From assembly GCA_018396515.1 (NCBI GenBank), contig JAGTQJ010000030.1, forward strand, positions 1 through 9,710: a DNA stretch of 9,710 bases. Reading direction: 5' to 3'. How positions within the stretch are numbered: the first letter of the stretch is position 1; every line of letters begins with the position of its first letter. A program made the position numbers and the translations under genes. The DNA comes from Candidatus Bathyarchaeota archaeon. Lineage in GTDB: Archaea > Thermoproteota > Bathyarchaeia > TCS64. Below are positions 1 through 6,616 of the stretch, in pieces. The notes below the pieces were generated by a model. It had not been told where the DNA came from and ran no database searches. It worked only from the letters and a program-made list of their open reading frames with translations.

Positions 1-1264
1 CGGCGTATCCATGGGGCCTGAGAGCTCCGCCATGCTGACCTACAGGGTCATCTTCGCCTCAACGAGGGGAACCCTTATGGAGCTGGGTATAGGCCCCATC
101 GTCACAGCCGGACTGATCATCCAACTCCTCGCAGGAGCCAGGATGATCGAGGTCGACTTCTCAAACCCCGAGGACAGGGCCCTATTCACAGCCGCAAGTA
201 AGGTCTTCTCCCTCGCGATGATCATGCTACAATCGGCCATCTACATCATCAGCGGGGCCTTTGGAACAGTAACCTTCGGAATCTCCATCTTAATCTTCCT
301 ACAGCTCCTCGCCTCAGGGATCATCATCATGCTCCTAGATGAACTCCTACAGAAGGGTTGGGGTATTGGAAGCGGGATAAGCCTATTCATAGTGGCAGGG
401 ATAGCCCAGAGGATCTGGTGGGACTCCCTTAGCTTCATCCCCGTGGGAGACGGCAAAAGGCTTGGAGCGATATTTGCCTTCTTCGAGAGTATAATCCTAG
501 GGGAGCCCATCTGGAACTGGTTCCACAGATCCGGGGGGTTCCCGGACATGATAGGCCTCCTCACCACCATAACCGTCTTCGCCGTGGTGATATATGTTGA
601 GGGGATGAGGGTGGAGCTCCCTGTATCCCACTCGACATTCAGAGGATATAGGGGAAAGATGCCGATAAAGCTGCTTTACGTGTCCAATATCCCAGTAATA
701 TTCGCCTACGCCCTCTTTGCGAATATACAGCTAGGGTCTCAATTAATCTGGCAGAGGTGGAACCGGGACAACTCGAACTTCTGGCTTGGCCTGTTGGGAA
801 CATACAACCGGTCTGAGAGAGGCCCCATCCCAACAGGAGGGCTAGTTTACTATGTTACATCTCCCGGAGGGATTGAGGCCATCTCAACAGATCCATTGAG
901 GGTAATAGTATACATATTAATAGTGGTATCCGTCTGCATACTCTTCTCCAAGCTCTGGATAGAGGTGGGGGGGATGGGGCCTGAGAAGGTCGCAGAGCAG
1001 TTAATACAGTCGGGTATGCAGGTGCCGGGCTTCAGGAGGAGCAAGGGCCCTATCGAGAGCCTCCTCAGAAGGTATATACCCACGATAACGATCCTTGGAG
1101 GCCTCATTGTAGGCCTTATCTCCTCAGTCTCTGAGCTATTTGGGGTCTTCGGCTCTGGGATGGGGGCCCTGCTATGCGTAAGTATCCTATACCAGTTCTA
1201 CCAGGTGATAATCCAGGAGCAGATCGAGGATATATACCCGTTCCTCAGAGGAGCCCTTAGATGA
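1..1264 (+). CDS. secY: Protein translocase subunit SecY (5' end outside the window)
   Basis: SecY is the pore-forming membrane subunit of the Sec translocon and works with SecE and the archaeal Sec61-beta. The reading frame is open from the first base, so the gene is cut by the window edge. The ATG at 11 is internal, because residues before it (GVS) continue the family alignment. The part seen starts between TM1 and TM2, near the plug region, and should lack TM1 and the N-terminus. Recognisable blocks are RVIFASTRGTLMELGIGPIV (TM2 region), a run of long hydrophobic segments, the loop with VEGMRVELPVS, and the conserved cytoplasmic loop before the last helices (GPEKVAEQLIQSGMQVPGFR) that contacts the ribosome. 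The C-terminus is a short basic tail. The 417 residues from the ATG fit an archaeal SecY of roughly 460-480 residues. The stop is TGA at 1262. Identification is firm. Confidence 0.95.
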   Translation, partial: GVSMGPESSAMLTYRVIFASTRGTLMELGIGPIVTAGLIIQLLAGARMIEVDFSNPEDRALFTAASKVFSLAMIMLQSAIYIISGAFGTVTFGISILIFLQLLASGIIIMLLDELLQKGWGIGSGISLFIVAGIAQRIWWDSLSFIPVGDGKRLGAIFAFFESIILGEPIWNWFHRSGGFPDMIGLLTTITVFAVVIYVEGMRVELPVSHSTFRGYRGKMPIKLLYVSNIPVIFAYALFANIQLGSQLIWQRWNRDNSNFWLGLLGTYNRSERGPIPTGGLVYYVTSPGGIEAISTDPLRVIVYILIVVSVCILFSKLWIEVGGMGPEKVAEQLIQSGMQVPGFRRSKGPIESLLRRYIPTITILGGLIVGLISSVSELFGVFGSGMGALLCVSILYQFYQVIIQEQIEDIYPFLRGALR

Positions 1265-1293
1265 GGAGAATCAATAGCTAAGCGGGGAGGACC

Positions 1294-1302
1294 ATTTAAA
1301 AA
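1294..1302 (+). promoter_or_regulatory. TATA box for hisS
   Basis: An A/T run (ATTTAAAAA) lies in the 73-base gap between secY and hisS. Its centre is about 26 bases before 1324, which would start the transcript at or just before the GGGAGG ribosome binding site (1324-1329). The leader would then be only about 14 bases. This suggests hisS is transcribed on its own and not only by read-through from secY. Based on pattern and spacing only. Confidence 0.5.
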
Positions 1303-1337
1303 AGCTTTTCTAATTGAAATATCGGGAGGCGTAAGAC

Positions 1338-2669
1338 GTGTTTCAGCCTGTTAAGGGAACGAGGGACTATCTCCCGGATGAGATGAGAAGGAGGAACTGG
1401 GTCTTAGATAGGATAAGGAGGGTATTTGAGTGCTATGGATTTGAGCCCCTTGGAACCCCAGCTCTCGAGAGCTGGGAGATGCTGAAGATCAAGAGCGGAG
1501 AGGACATAATAGACCAGATCTATTATTTTAAGGATAAATCCGAGAGGGAACTGGGCCTCAGATTTGAATGGACGGCCTCCCTCTGCAGGGTAGTCGCATC
1601 CCACAGGGAACTGCCCATGCCCCTCAAGAGGTATGCCATAGGCCCTGTCTGGAGATATGAGCATCCATCTGAGAAGAGACTGAGGGAGTTCTGGCAGGCA
1701 GACGCGGACATAGTAGGGGTTGGGGAGGCAATAGCCGATGCCGAGGTTCTCGCCGTAGCCGTTGATGGACTAAAACAGATAGGCTTGAAGGACTTCAAGA
1801 TAAGAGTCAACGATAGGAGAATCCTAGAGGCTCTCCTCAACATCGCTGATATGCCTTTGGGTAGATCCCTAGAGATATTCAGGGCGGTGGATAAGATCCA
1901 GAAGATAGGGGTGGAAGGCGTAAGGGAGGAGTTGAAGAGGCTTGGATCATCCGAAGCCTCGATAAACAGGCTTTTAGAGTTGATAAAGAGGAGGGGCAGG
2001 CCGGATGAGGTATTAGTGGACTTGGAAAGGCTAGTCGCAGGCTCCCCTGTGGGGCTTATCGGGTTAAACTTCCTAAAGGAGATCTATAAATACTCCAAGT
2101 TATTCGGCATAGATGAATATATGCAGATAGATCTAAGCCTCGCCAGAGGCCTAGATTACTATACCGGACCTGTATTTGAGATCTACGCGGGTGGATTCGA
2201 GGATTACGGCAGTATAGCTGGAGGTGGGAGATATGATGATCTCATCAAGCTCTTCGGCGGAGATCAAACACCGGCGACTGGGGTCTCCCTCGGTATTGAG
2301 CGCATCCTCCTCCTCATGGAGGAGATGGGAATGCTCAGAAACCTAGAGTTTGGATCGAGGGTCTATGTAGCCCCATCCTCCCCCAGGATGAGGCCCAAGG
2401 CGATAGAGGTTGCCCAGCTCCTGAGGAAGGAGGGGTTCGAGACTGATATGGATCTCATGAACAGGAGCTTGACTAAGCAGCTCGAGCACGCTGATAGGAA
2501 GGGATTCAGCTGGGTGGTGATAGTGGGTGAGAGGGAGATGGCCGAGGGTCGGGTAACACTCCGCTGTATGAGGACCGGGGAGCAGAGATCTGTTGAGCTG
2601 GTGGAGCTTCCGGGTCATCTCAGGCCCCACTCCTCATCCTCCTTAAACTTCAATTCGGCGATGGTATAG
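1338..2669 (+). CDS. hisS: Histidyl-tRNA synthetase
   Basis: A class II aminoacyl-tRNA synthetase that charges tRNA-His using ATP in the cytoplasm. The N-terminus has the family signature PVKGTRDYLPDE (residues 4-15). Motif 2 is WRYEHPSEKRLREFWQ (105-120). The histidine-binding motifs are LARGLDYYTG (268-277) and AGGGRYDDLI (294-303). Motif 3 is ATGVSLGIERILLL (313-326). The remainder from about 340 is the anticodon-binding domain. The start is GTG at 1338, eight bases after a strong GGGAGG; it places the KGTRD motif at the usual distance. The length of 443 residues is normal, but the last 15-17 residues are a serine-rich tail read from DNA antisense to the end of endA, with which the gene overlaps by 55 bases. 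Identification is firm. Confidence 0.96.
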   Translation: MFQPVKGTRDYLPDEMRRRNWVLDRIRRVFECYGFEPLGTPALESWEMLKIKSGEDIIDQIYYFKDKSERELGLRFEWTASLCRVVASHRELPMPLKRYAIGPVWRYEHPSEKRLREFWQADADIVGVGEAIADAEVLAVAVDGLKQIGLKDFKIRVNDRRILEALLNIADMPLGRSLEIFRAVDKIQKIGVEGVREELKRLGSSEASINRLLELIKRRGRPDEVLVDLERLVAGSPVGLIGLNFLKEIYKYSKLFGIDEYMQIDLSLARGLDYYTGPVFEIYAGGFEDYGSIAGGGRYDDLIKLFGGDQTPATGVSLGIERILLLMEEMGMLRNLEFGSRVYVAPSSPRMRPKAIEVAQLLRKEGFETDMDLMNRSLTKQLEHADRKGFSWVVIVGEREMAEGRVTLRCMRTGEQRSVELVELPGHLRPHSSSSLNFNSAMV

Positions 2670-3169
2670 TAGACGACCTCCCCCCTTCTGTCTATAACTG
2701 CTATCTTGAGGCTCTTATTATCCTCCTCTGCGGCCTTAAGCACCTCTAGGATCCGGGATATGGGCTCCGGTAACCCCTCACATATCACGTGTATCATATA
2801 TTTCGGAGGCCTCTTGGGATAAGTCCCCCTCTCATATACAAAGAAGTCTACGGCTTCCCCTACTCCCTCCTTGACCACGAATCCCCTACTCCTCAGGTCC
2901 CTATAGACCAGATACCTCGTCCAGGATAGTTGATCCTCCGAGGAGAACCTTCTCAAGAGTTCTCCGAAGGAGAGTCCTCTCCTATCCCTCTCATCTAGGA
3001 CGATTATCCTCGATCTTTCGAGGAGGTATAAGGCCTCGAAGGGCTTTAATGTCAGAATGTGATCATCCTGGAAGGAGCCATAACCATCCTGATATAGACT
3101 ACCGGCGTCGCTCAAGTCAGGTACCACAATAACCCCAGCCTCAGTGTAAACCGCGCATACAGGGCACAT
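2615..3169 (-). CDS. endA: tRNA-splicing endonuclease subunit, possibly a non-catalytic (structural) one
   Basis: EndA-family proteins excise introns from pre-tRNA at bulge-helix-bulge sites. The layout fits the family: an N-terminal domain (VIVVPD, LYQDGYG, LTLKPFEALYLLER) followed by the nuclease domain with RYLVYRDLRSRGFVVKEG (85-102), DFFVY (108-112) and AVIDRRGEVVYYTI near the end. Of the triad, Tyr112 and Lys152 can be aligned. The histidine expected 8-10 residues after the Tyr is absent: that stretch reads GTYPKRPPKY, with Arg or Pro at the site. This suggests the structural beta subunit of an alpha2-beta2 enzyme, as in Crenarchaeota, with a catalytic paralogue elsewhere. I prefer the ATG at 3169 (184 residues) over a TTG at 3193, because it matches the family's N-terminal length and lies just after the predicted transcript start. 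The gene is convergent with hisS. Confidence 0.82.
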   Translation of the reverse strand: MCPVCAVYTEAGVIVVPDLSDAGSLYQDGYGSFQDDHILTLKPFEALYLLERSRIIVLDERDRRGLSFGELLRRFSSEDQLSWTRYLVYRDLRSRGFVVKEGVGEAVDFFVYERGTYPKRPPKYMIHVICEGLPEPISRILEVLKAAEEDNKSLKIAVIDRRGEVVYYTIAELKFKEDEEWGLR

Positions 3170-3210
3170 AACCTCAGACCATTTCCATATCAAGACTGCC
3201 CCAAACTGGA

Positions 3211-3217
3211 TATTAAA
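3211..3217 (-). promoter_or_regulatory. TATA box for endA
   Basis: On the minus strand this reads TTTAATA, in the context GTATTTAATA. Its centre is about 26 bases before 3188, which would give a leader of about 18 bases to the ATG at 3169. A TTG start at 3193 would fall at or before the transcript start. It is divergent from the sRNA promoter about 50 bases away. Confidence 0.45.
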
Positions 3218-3266
3218 TACTCGGCTCTAAATCTGAGCTGGCCGGACGCCGAACAACCCTTCAAAA

Positions 3267-3273
3267 TTTATTA
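3267..3273 (+). promoter_or_regulatory. TATA box of the C/D-box sRNA gene
   Basis: TTTATTA is centred at 3270. A transcript starting 26 bases later would begin at 3296, exactly where the GC-rich terminal stem of the sRNA starts. The agreement between promoter spacing and RNA structure supports an independent sRNA transcription unit. Confidence 0.6.
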
Positions 3274-3295
3274 AGAATCTTTTAGAAATATGGAT

Positions 3296-3361
3296 GGGGC
3301 GGGCGATGATGAGTTTGCCCCTCTGACCGGTGATGAGGATCTTGAGTTTGGAGCCCGCCCT
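3296..3361 (+). ncRNA. C/D-box guide sRNA, predicted tRNA-Leu(CAA) C34 2'-O-methylation guide
   Basis: Archaeal C/D sRNAs bind L7Ae, Nop5 and fibrillarin and direct 2'-O-methylation. The order seen is: 5' stem GGGCGGGC (3297-3304); box C ATGATGA (3306-3312); 10-base guide (3313-3322); box D' CTGA (3323-3326); 3-base spacer; box C' GTGATGA (3330-3336); 12-base guide (3337-3348); box D TGGA (3349-3352); and 3' stem GCCCGCCC (3353-3360), a perfect 8-bp match. Box C and box D form a K-turn with the standard 3-base bulge (3305-3307) and two G.A pairs (3308/3352, 3309/3351). The unusual D box keeps the next two positions as U.G and G.U pairs. The complement of the D guide is AACTCAAGATCC. This reads as a tRNA anticodon arm with loop CUCAAGA (anticodon CAA), and the fifth base upstream of box D (3344) faces C34. 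I could not assign a target to the D' guide (complement AGGGGCAAAC). Confidence 0.8.
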
Positions 3362-3393
3362 ACCGAAAATGAGATGACCGGTGTTTTGGAGCA

Positions 3394-3411
3394 GTTTTTC
3401 TTCACTTCTTA
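3394..3411 (+). terminator. T-rich termination tract after the sRNA
   Basis: A pyrimidine tract with TTTTTC followed by TTC and CTTCTT begins about 35 bases beyond the sRNA 3' stem. Archaeal RNA polymerase ends at T-rich tracts without needing a hairpin, so this is the likely end of the primary transcript. Based on base composition only. Confidence 0.35.
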
Positions 3412-3483
3412 TGTGCATGCAAGATTGAGGAAAATCTTCATAGACCATATGAATTGAAAAGATCACTGATTCATCGATACCCT

Positions 3484-3513
3484 CTACAATAAAAATTTCT
3501 ACAATAAAAATTT
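3484..3513 (+). repeat. Perfect 15-bp tandem duplication before the tautomerase
   Basis: The unit CTACAATAAAAATTT occurs twice head to tail (3484-3498 and 3499-3513) with no mismatch. The second copy runs into the TATA box at 3511-3518. It may be a recent duplication of the region just upstream of the promoter, or a pair of binding sites; the sequence alone does not decide. Confidence 0.85.
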
Positions 3514-3518
3514 AAATA
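3511..3518 (+). promoter_or_regulatory. TATA box of the tautomerase gene
   Basis: TTTAAATA, centred 3514-3515, lies about 26 bases before the A of the ATG at 3540. This predicts a leaderless transcript, and no ribosome binding site is visible before the ATG, in agreement. Confidence 0.6.
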
Positions 3519-3539
3519 AGATTAGTTGAAAGATTAAAT

Positions 3540-3719
3540 ATGCCGTTAGTGGAGATCAAGTGGTTTAAGGGAAGGGATGATGCCACCAAGGCCAGAACCA
3601 TCGAGCTTGTAACGAAGGCCATATGCGACGCAACGGGATGTAGACCGGAGGATGTGACCGTTATAATACACGATGTGGATAGAGCCTCTTGGGGTAGGGC
3701 TGGAAAACCTTTCGGCTAA
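3540..3719 (+). CDS. Small 4-oxalocrotonate tautomerase-like protein (59 aa)
   Basis: The frame starts with ATG at 3540 and ends with TAA at 3717, encoding 59 residues, close to the 60-65 usual for 4-oxalocrotonate tautomerases. These small enzymes form hexamers and use the N-terminal proline, exposed when Met is removed, as the general base for keto-enol tautomerisation. Seen here: MPLVEIKWFKGR at the start (catalytic Pro2 and the conserved Gly-Arg ten residues later), a middle helix (ARTIELVTKAICDATG), then a strand with DVTVIIHDV and a C-terminal block ASWGRAGKP like FGIGGE in known members. The second active-site arginine of the Pseudomonas enzyme (Arg39) is replaced by Thr, and Phe50 by Trp, as varies among homologues, so the substrate is unknown. 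No pathway neighbours are present. It is probably transcribed alone and leaderless, and is convergent with lysS 19 bases away. Confidence 0.85.
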   Translation: MPLVEIKWFKGRDDATKARTIELVTKAICDATGCRPEDVTVIIHDVDRASWGRAGKPFG

Positions 3720-3738
3720 ACAACCCGGTTTGAGAGTT

Positions 3739-5343
3739 TCACTCGGGATCTCCGGATGCGAGGAACTCCTCCAACCTTTTTATGACATTCTCCTTGCCTA
3801 AGGCTGAGACGTATGGGCCAAACCTTGGGCCATGAGGGCTTCCTAGAAGGGCTTGATATAGGAGCTCGAAGAGGCGCTTTGGCGGTATACCCTTTGATCT
3901 CGAGGCGCTGAAGACGGAGTTTTGATAGTCATCCTCCGTCTCGGAGGCCTTCAAGATAGCTATGAGCTCTTCAATGGCCTCCCTCTCCCTTTGGCTGATC
4001 TCAGCGCGCTTAACGGGGGCCTTGAAGTCCTCTACCCAATTTAAAGCATATTCTATCCTCTTTTTAAGCTCCTCATCATCTCGGGGATGATATCCATAAT
4101 CCTTCAGCTTCTCCCTAACATATTCAAACTCCCTTCCCCTAGGGGCAGCGGTGGCTAGGCTTACCAGGATGTTATAGGGTATGTGGATCCTCCTCTCCTT
4201 TGGGGGTTTAAGCATCCAGCAGTACTCATATAAACCCTTCAGCTTCGCCCTCTCCCTCTCATCAGCTACCTCAATCTTCCCAAAGTAGATGTCCTCCAGG
4301 TCGTCCAGCTCATCCATGTATGAGGGGATATCATCGGGTGATATACTCCTAGTTCCGACAAACCTCTTCAGGAGGAGGAGGTTGAGGGATTGGGGCGAGC
4401 CGTATCTAAACCAGACCTGTGGGGTGAAGACGTTCCCCGCGGACTTGGATATCTTCCTGCCTCCCTTATCGAGGAACATCTCATATTGGGCGTGCATCGG
4501 GGGTTCGAAGTTCAGTATCTCCCTAGATATCCTGTCATTAACCCTCACAGAGTCTGAGATGTCCTTACCATACGACTCGAACCTGATATCCAACGCCCTC
4601 CATCGACTGGCGAACTCGACCTTCCAGCTGAGCTTCCCTCTTCCGGCGAGGACGTCAGCCTCCCCCTCATATCCACACCCCTCCATCCAGGCTCCCTTTA
4701 TCTCCATACCGGAACACCTGTACAGAACCTTATGCTCATCCTTCAGATACCTGTAGGAATTAGTGGTGTAGATACGTCCGCAGCCCTCACAGATGGGAAA
4801 GTAGGGCAGGGCCTCCTCATACTTCTCCTGGCCGAGCTCTTCCCTTATTATCTTCCCAACTCTACCAGCGTTTTCCATGATGGTCAGTATCTCGTCGTTG
4901 AGGAGGCCATCCCTGTAAGCTCTATAGCCGGACATGAAGGTGTATTCAACCCCACAGGCCTCGAGGGCTTCGAGGAGGAGGGAGGTCATATGGTCTCCGA
5001 AGCTCTCATGACAGCCTCCAAAGGGATCAGGTATATGTGAGACTGGGTGTCCAAGCCACCTCTCCAGTTCCCTAGGGAACCCGGCTGGGATCCTCCTTAG
5101 GCCGTCCATATCGTCTGAGAAGGCTATCAGCTCGGAGTTGTAGCCTTGAACCTTAACTCCGAGGGCCACGGCATAGTTTCTCACAGCGTCTCCTAGGCTC
5201 CCTATGTGGGGGAGGCCTGAGGCTCCCAGTCCACTCTCGGTCCTGATTAGGGCGAGGCTTCTTCCAAGCCTCTTCTCCCGCTCTATGAGCTCCCTCGCCG
5301 TCTTGTCATACCATGTGCCGCGTCCGATTATCTCCACTGGCAT
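3739..5343 (-). CDS. lysS: Lysyl-tRNA synthetase, class I (archaeal type)
   Basis: It charges tRNA-Lys with lysine. It is the class I enzyme found in most archaea and a few bacteria, unrelated to the usual class II LysRS. The Rossmann-fold signatures are present: the HIGH-like PHIGS (residues 45-49) and the KMSKS-like KISKS (297-301), the latter followed by AGNVFTP. Four cysteines (185, 188, 210 and 223) form a likely zinc-binding insertion. The C-terminal part from about 350 is the helical anticodon-binding region. The length of 534 residues is typical. The start is ATG at 5343, with GGAG four bases before it, and a TATA-like element about 37 bases upstream. It lies downstream of the metallo-hydrolase gene on the same strand, separated by 82 bases. 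Identification is firm. Confidence 0.95.
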   Translation of the reverse strand: MPVEIIGRGTWYDKTARELIEREKRLGRSLALIRTESGLGASGLPHIGSLGDAVRNYAVALGVKVQGYNSELIAFSDDMDGLRRIPAGFPRELERWLGHPVSHIPDPFGGCHESFGDHMTSLLLEALEACGVEYTFMSGYRAYRDGLLNDEILTIMENAGRVGKIIREELGQEKYEEALPYFPICEGCGRIYTTNSYRYLKDEHKVLYRCSGMEIKGAWMEGCGYEGEADVLAGRGKLSWKVEFASRWRALDIRFESYGKDISDSVRVNDRISREILNFEPPMHAQYEMFLDKGGRKISKSAGNVFTPQVWFRYGSPQSLNLLLLKRFVGTRSISPDDIPSYMDELDDLEDIYFGKIEVADERERAKLKGLYEYCWMLKPPKERRIHIPYNILVSLATAAPRGREFEYVREKLKDYGYHPRDDEELKKRIEYALNWVEDFKAPVKRAEISQREREAIEELIAILKASETEDDYQNSVFSASRSKGIPPKRLFELLYQALLGSPHGPRFGPYVSALGKENVIKRLEEFLASGDPE

Positions 5344-5377
5344 CTAACTCCATTTAATCTTCTTCCAATGAGGTTGG

Positions 5378-5383
5378 ATTTAA
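5378..5383 (-). promoter_or_regulatory. TATA-like element for lysS
   Basis: On the minus strand this reads TTAAAT (context CCTTAAATCC), centred near 5380. A transcript start near 5354 would leave a leader of about 10 bases, which includes GGAG (5348-5351) before the ATG at 5343. A weak match, supported mainly by spacing. Confidence 0.4.
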
Positions 5384-5387
5384 GGCT

Positions 5388-5415
5388 AGGGCCCTCGATG
5401 GAAAGGCCCTTTTTT
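5388..5415 (+). terminator. Hairpin with T run between the hydrolase gene and lysS
   Basis: AGGGCC (5388-5393) pairs perfectly with GGCCCT (5405-5410) around an 11-base loop and is followed on the plus strand by six T (5410-5415). It looks like an intrinsic terminator for plus-strand transcription, although no plus-strand gene precedes it. On the minus strand it lies between the end of the hydrolase gene and the lysS TATA-like element, where the stem could only act as a transcript end or barrier. Confidence 0.35.
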
Positions 5416-5425
5416 CTCAATTCCT

Positions 5426-6352
5426 TCAATCTTTATGGTCGGCTCTTCTTTTATCCTCTCCCCTTAACCATTTGAAGTACTCCATGAATCCTAGGAGGTT
5501 CGTCGCTATGGAGTTCTCTCTCCTTCTTGTAATCTCTCCAAATCTCCTGAGCATTGGATCCTCTTGAATTAGCAGCTCTCTAGCCTCATCTATGCTTAGG
5601 CCCTCATCAACGCTCCTCTCGGCGATTCTAGACCACAGGAGTATCTGGTCTCTATAGCTCCTAAGCCTCTCCACACCTCTATCCGCATACCCGAAGTGGC
5701 CATAGCAAACTATCTCAGGCTCTAGGGCTATGAGCTTGTCCAAGCTCTCAACCGCCTTATCGGGATTGAATGGAGGGGGCGTGGTCGGGAGGATGGTTCC
5801 AGACTTAGCCGAGTAGAGGCCTCCTGCATCGCCAAGGATCAAGACTCTATCCATGGGCAAATAGTAACATTGATGATGAGAGGCATGCCCCGGTGTCCAC
5901 ACCACCTTAACGATCGTTCCATCCAGGTCTAATTCCTCTCCATCCGAGGAGGGCCTTATCTTCTTCTCGTCGACTCCCCGGATTTCCCCATACTCCTCTA
6001 CGCTATCTCCGAAGAACTGCCTCGCGGCGGCCTCAAGTTTGGAGGGCTCCACCATGTGTGGAGCGCCCCTAGGGTGAACGTGGAGCTGAGATTTCGGATA
6101 AAGTTCAAGGACTCTCCAGGAGCCACCCGAGTGGTCTAGATGGATGTGGGTCGCTCCCACCAGGATCAGCTCATCTCTTCCTACGTCGATCCGTCGTAGA
6201 TCTTGAAGCACTCCCGAGATAGATGCTGTGGGGCCTGGATCAATTACCATGCTCATCTCCCCCTTAACCAGGTAGGTTCCCAAGACTCCGTGACGCCCAT
6301 GATACTCAGCATCTATGAGATATACCCCACCCCTAACGAGCTCGTACGTCAA
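5426..6352 (-). CDS. Metallo-beta-lactamase-fold hydrolase
   Basis: A cytoplasmic metal-dependent hydrolase of the glyoxalase II/MBL superfamily. The metal ligands are clear: THIHLDH (His69, His71, Asp73, His74), His156 in TPGHASHH, Asp175 in LILGDAGG and His219 in YGHFG. This is the full set for two metals, so the protein should be active. A C-terminal helical extension of about 80 residues (from residue 225) follows the fold. The substrate cannot be told from sequence; thioesters, lactones or phosphodiesters are all handled by relatives. The start is TTG at 6352: no in-frame ATG exists between it and the upstream stop, and a TATA box places the transcript start about 8 bases before it. At 308 residues it is longer than a minimal glyoxalase II. 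No signal peptide is visible. Confidence 0.85.
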   Translation of the reverse strand: MTYELVRGGVYLIDAEYHGRHGVLGTYLVKGEMSMVIDPGPTASISGVLQDLRRIDVGRDELILVGATHIHLDHSGGSWRVLELYPKSQLHVHPRGAPHMVEPSKLEAAARQFFGDSVEEYGEIRGVDEKKIRPSSDGEELDLDGTIVKVVWTPGHASHHQCYYLPMDRVLILGDAGGLYSAKSGTILPTTPPPFNPDKAVESLDKLIALEPEIVCYGHFGYADRGVERLRSYRDQILLWSRIAERSVDEGLSIDEARELLIQEDPMLRRFGEITRRRENSIATNLLGFMEYFKWLRGEDKRRADHKD

Positions 6353-6381
6353 CCTAGATCGGTTTGATGTTGCATAGGAAC

Positions 6382-6389
6382 TTTATTAA
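6382..6389 (-). promoter_or_regulatory. TATA box for the MBL-fold hydrolase gene
   Basis: On the minus strand this reads TTAATAAA, centred near 6386. A start about 26 bases downstream falls near 6360, giving a leader of about 8 bases before the TTG at 6352. This supports the TTG start. Confidence 0.5.
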
Positions 6390-6616
6390 GTGTGCCTTCC
6401 CAACCCACCCGAGACCAGCCCACACCACAGGGATGTATGAAACCGCGAACCATATGAGATGATGAGAAGCCCGACCCATGTGAGTATCGATGGAATGGGG
6501 GCTTTGATGGAAATTGAACGCTCAGCATAAATCCTTGAGGAGAAAGGTAACAACCAAAACAAGATTCCATTTAATGGAGACGATGGCCTCCTTAAAGGAT
6601 TAATTTTAGCCCAAAG

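Noticed and set aside
3227..3466. 79-codon minus-strand frame across the sRNA locus
   Set aside because: No family character, and the DNA is better explained by the sRNA gene on the other strand with its own TATA box and stem.
4289..5040. Two plus-strand frames inside lysS
   Set aside because: Antisense shadows of the strongly conserved class I LysRS.
6459..6535. ATGATGA at 6459-6465 as box C of a second C/D sRNA
   Set aside because: No CUGA-like D box with a matching terminal stem could be found within 100 bases; the adjoining sequence gives no K-turn.
6349..6570. 73-codon minus-strand frame upstream of the MBL hydrolase
   Set aside because: Composition is unlike a protein and it overlaps the predicted promoter of the hydrolase gene.
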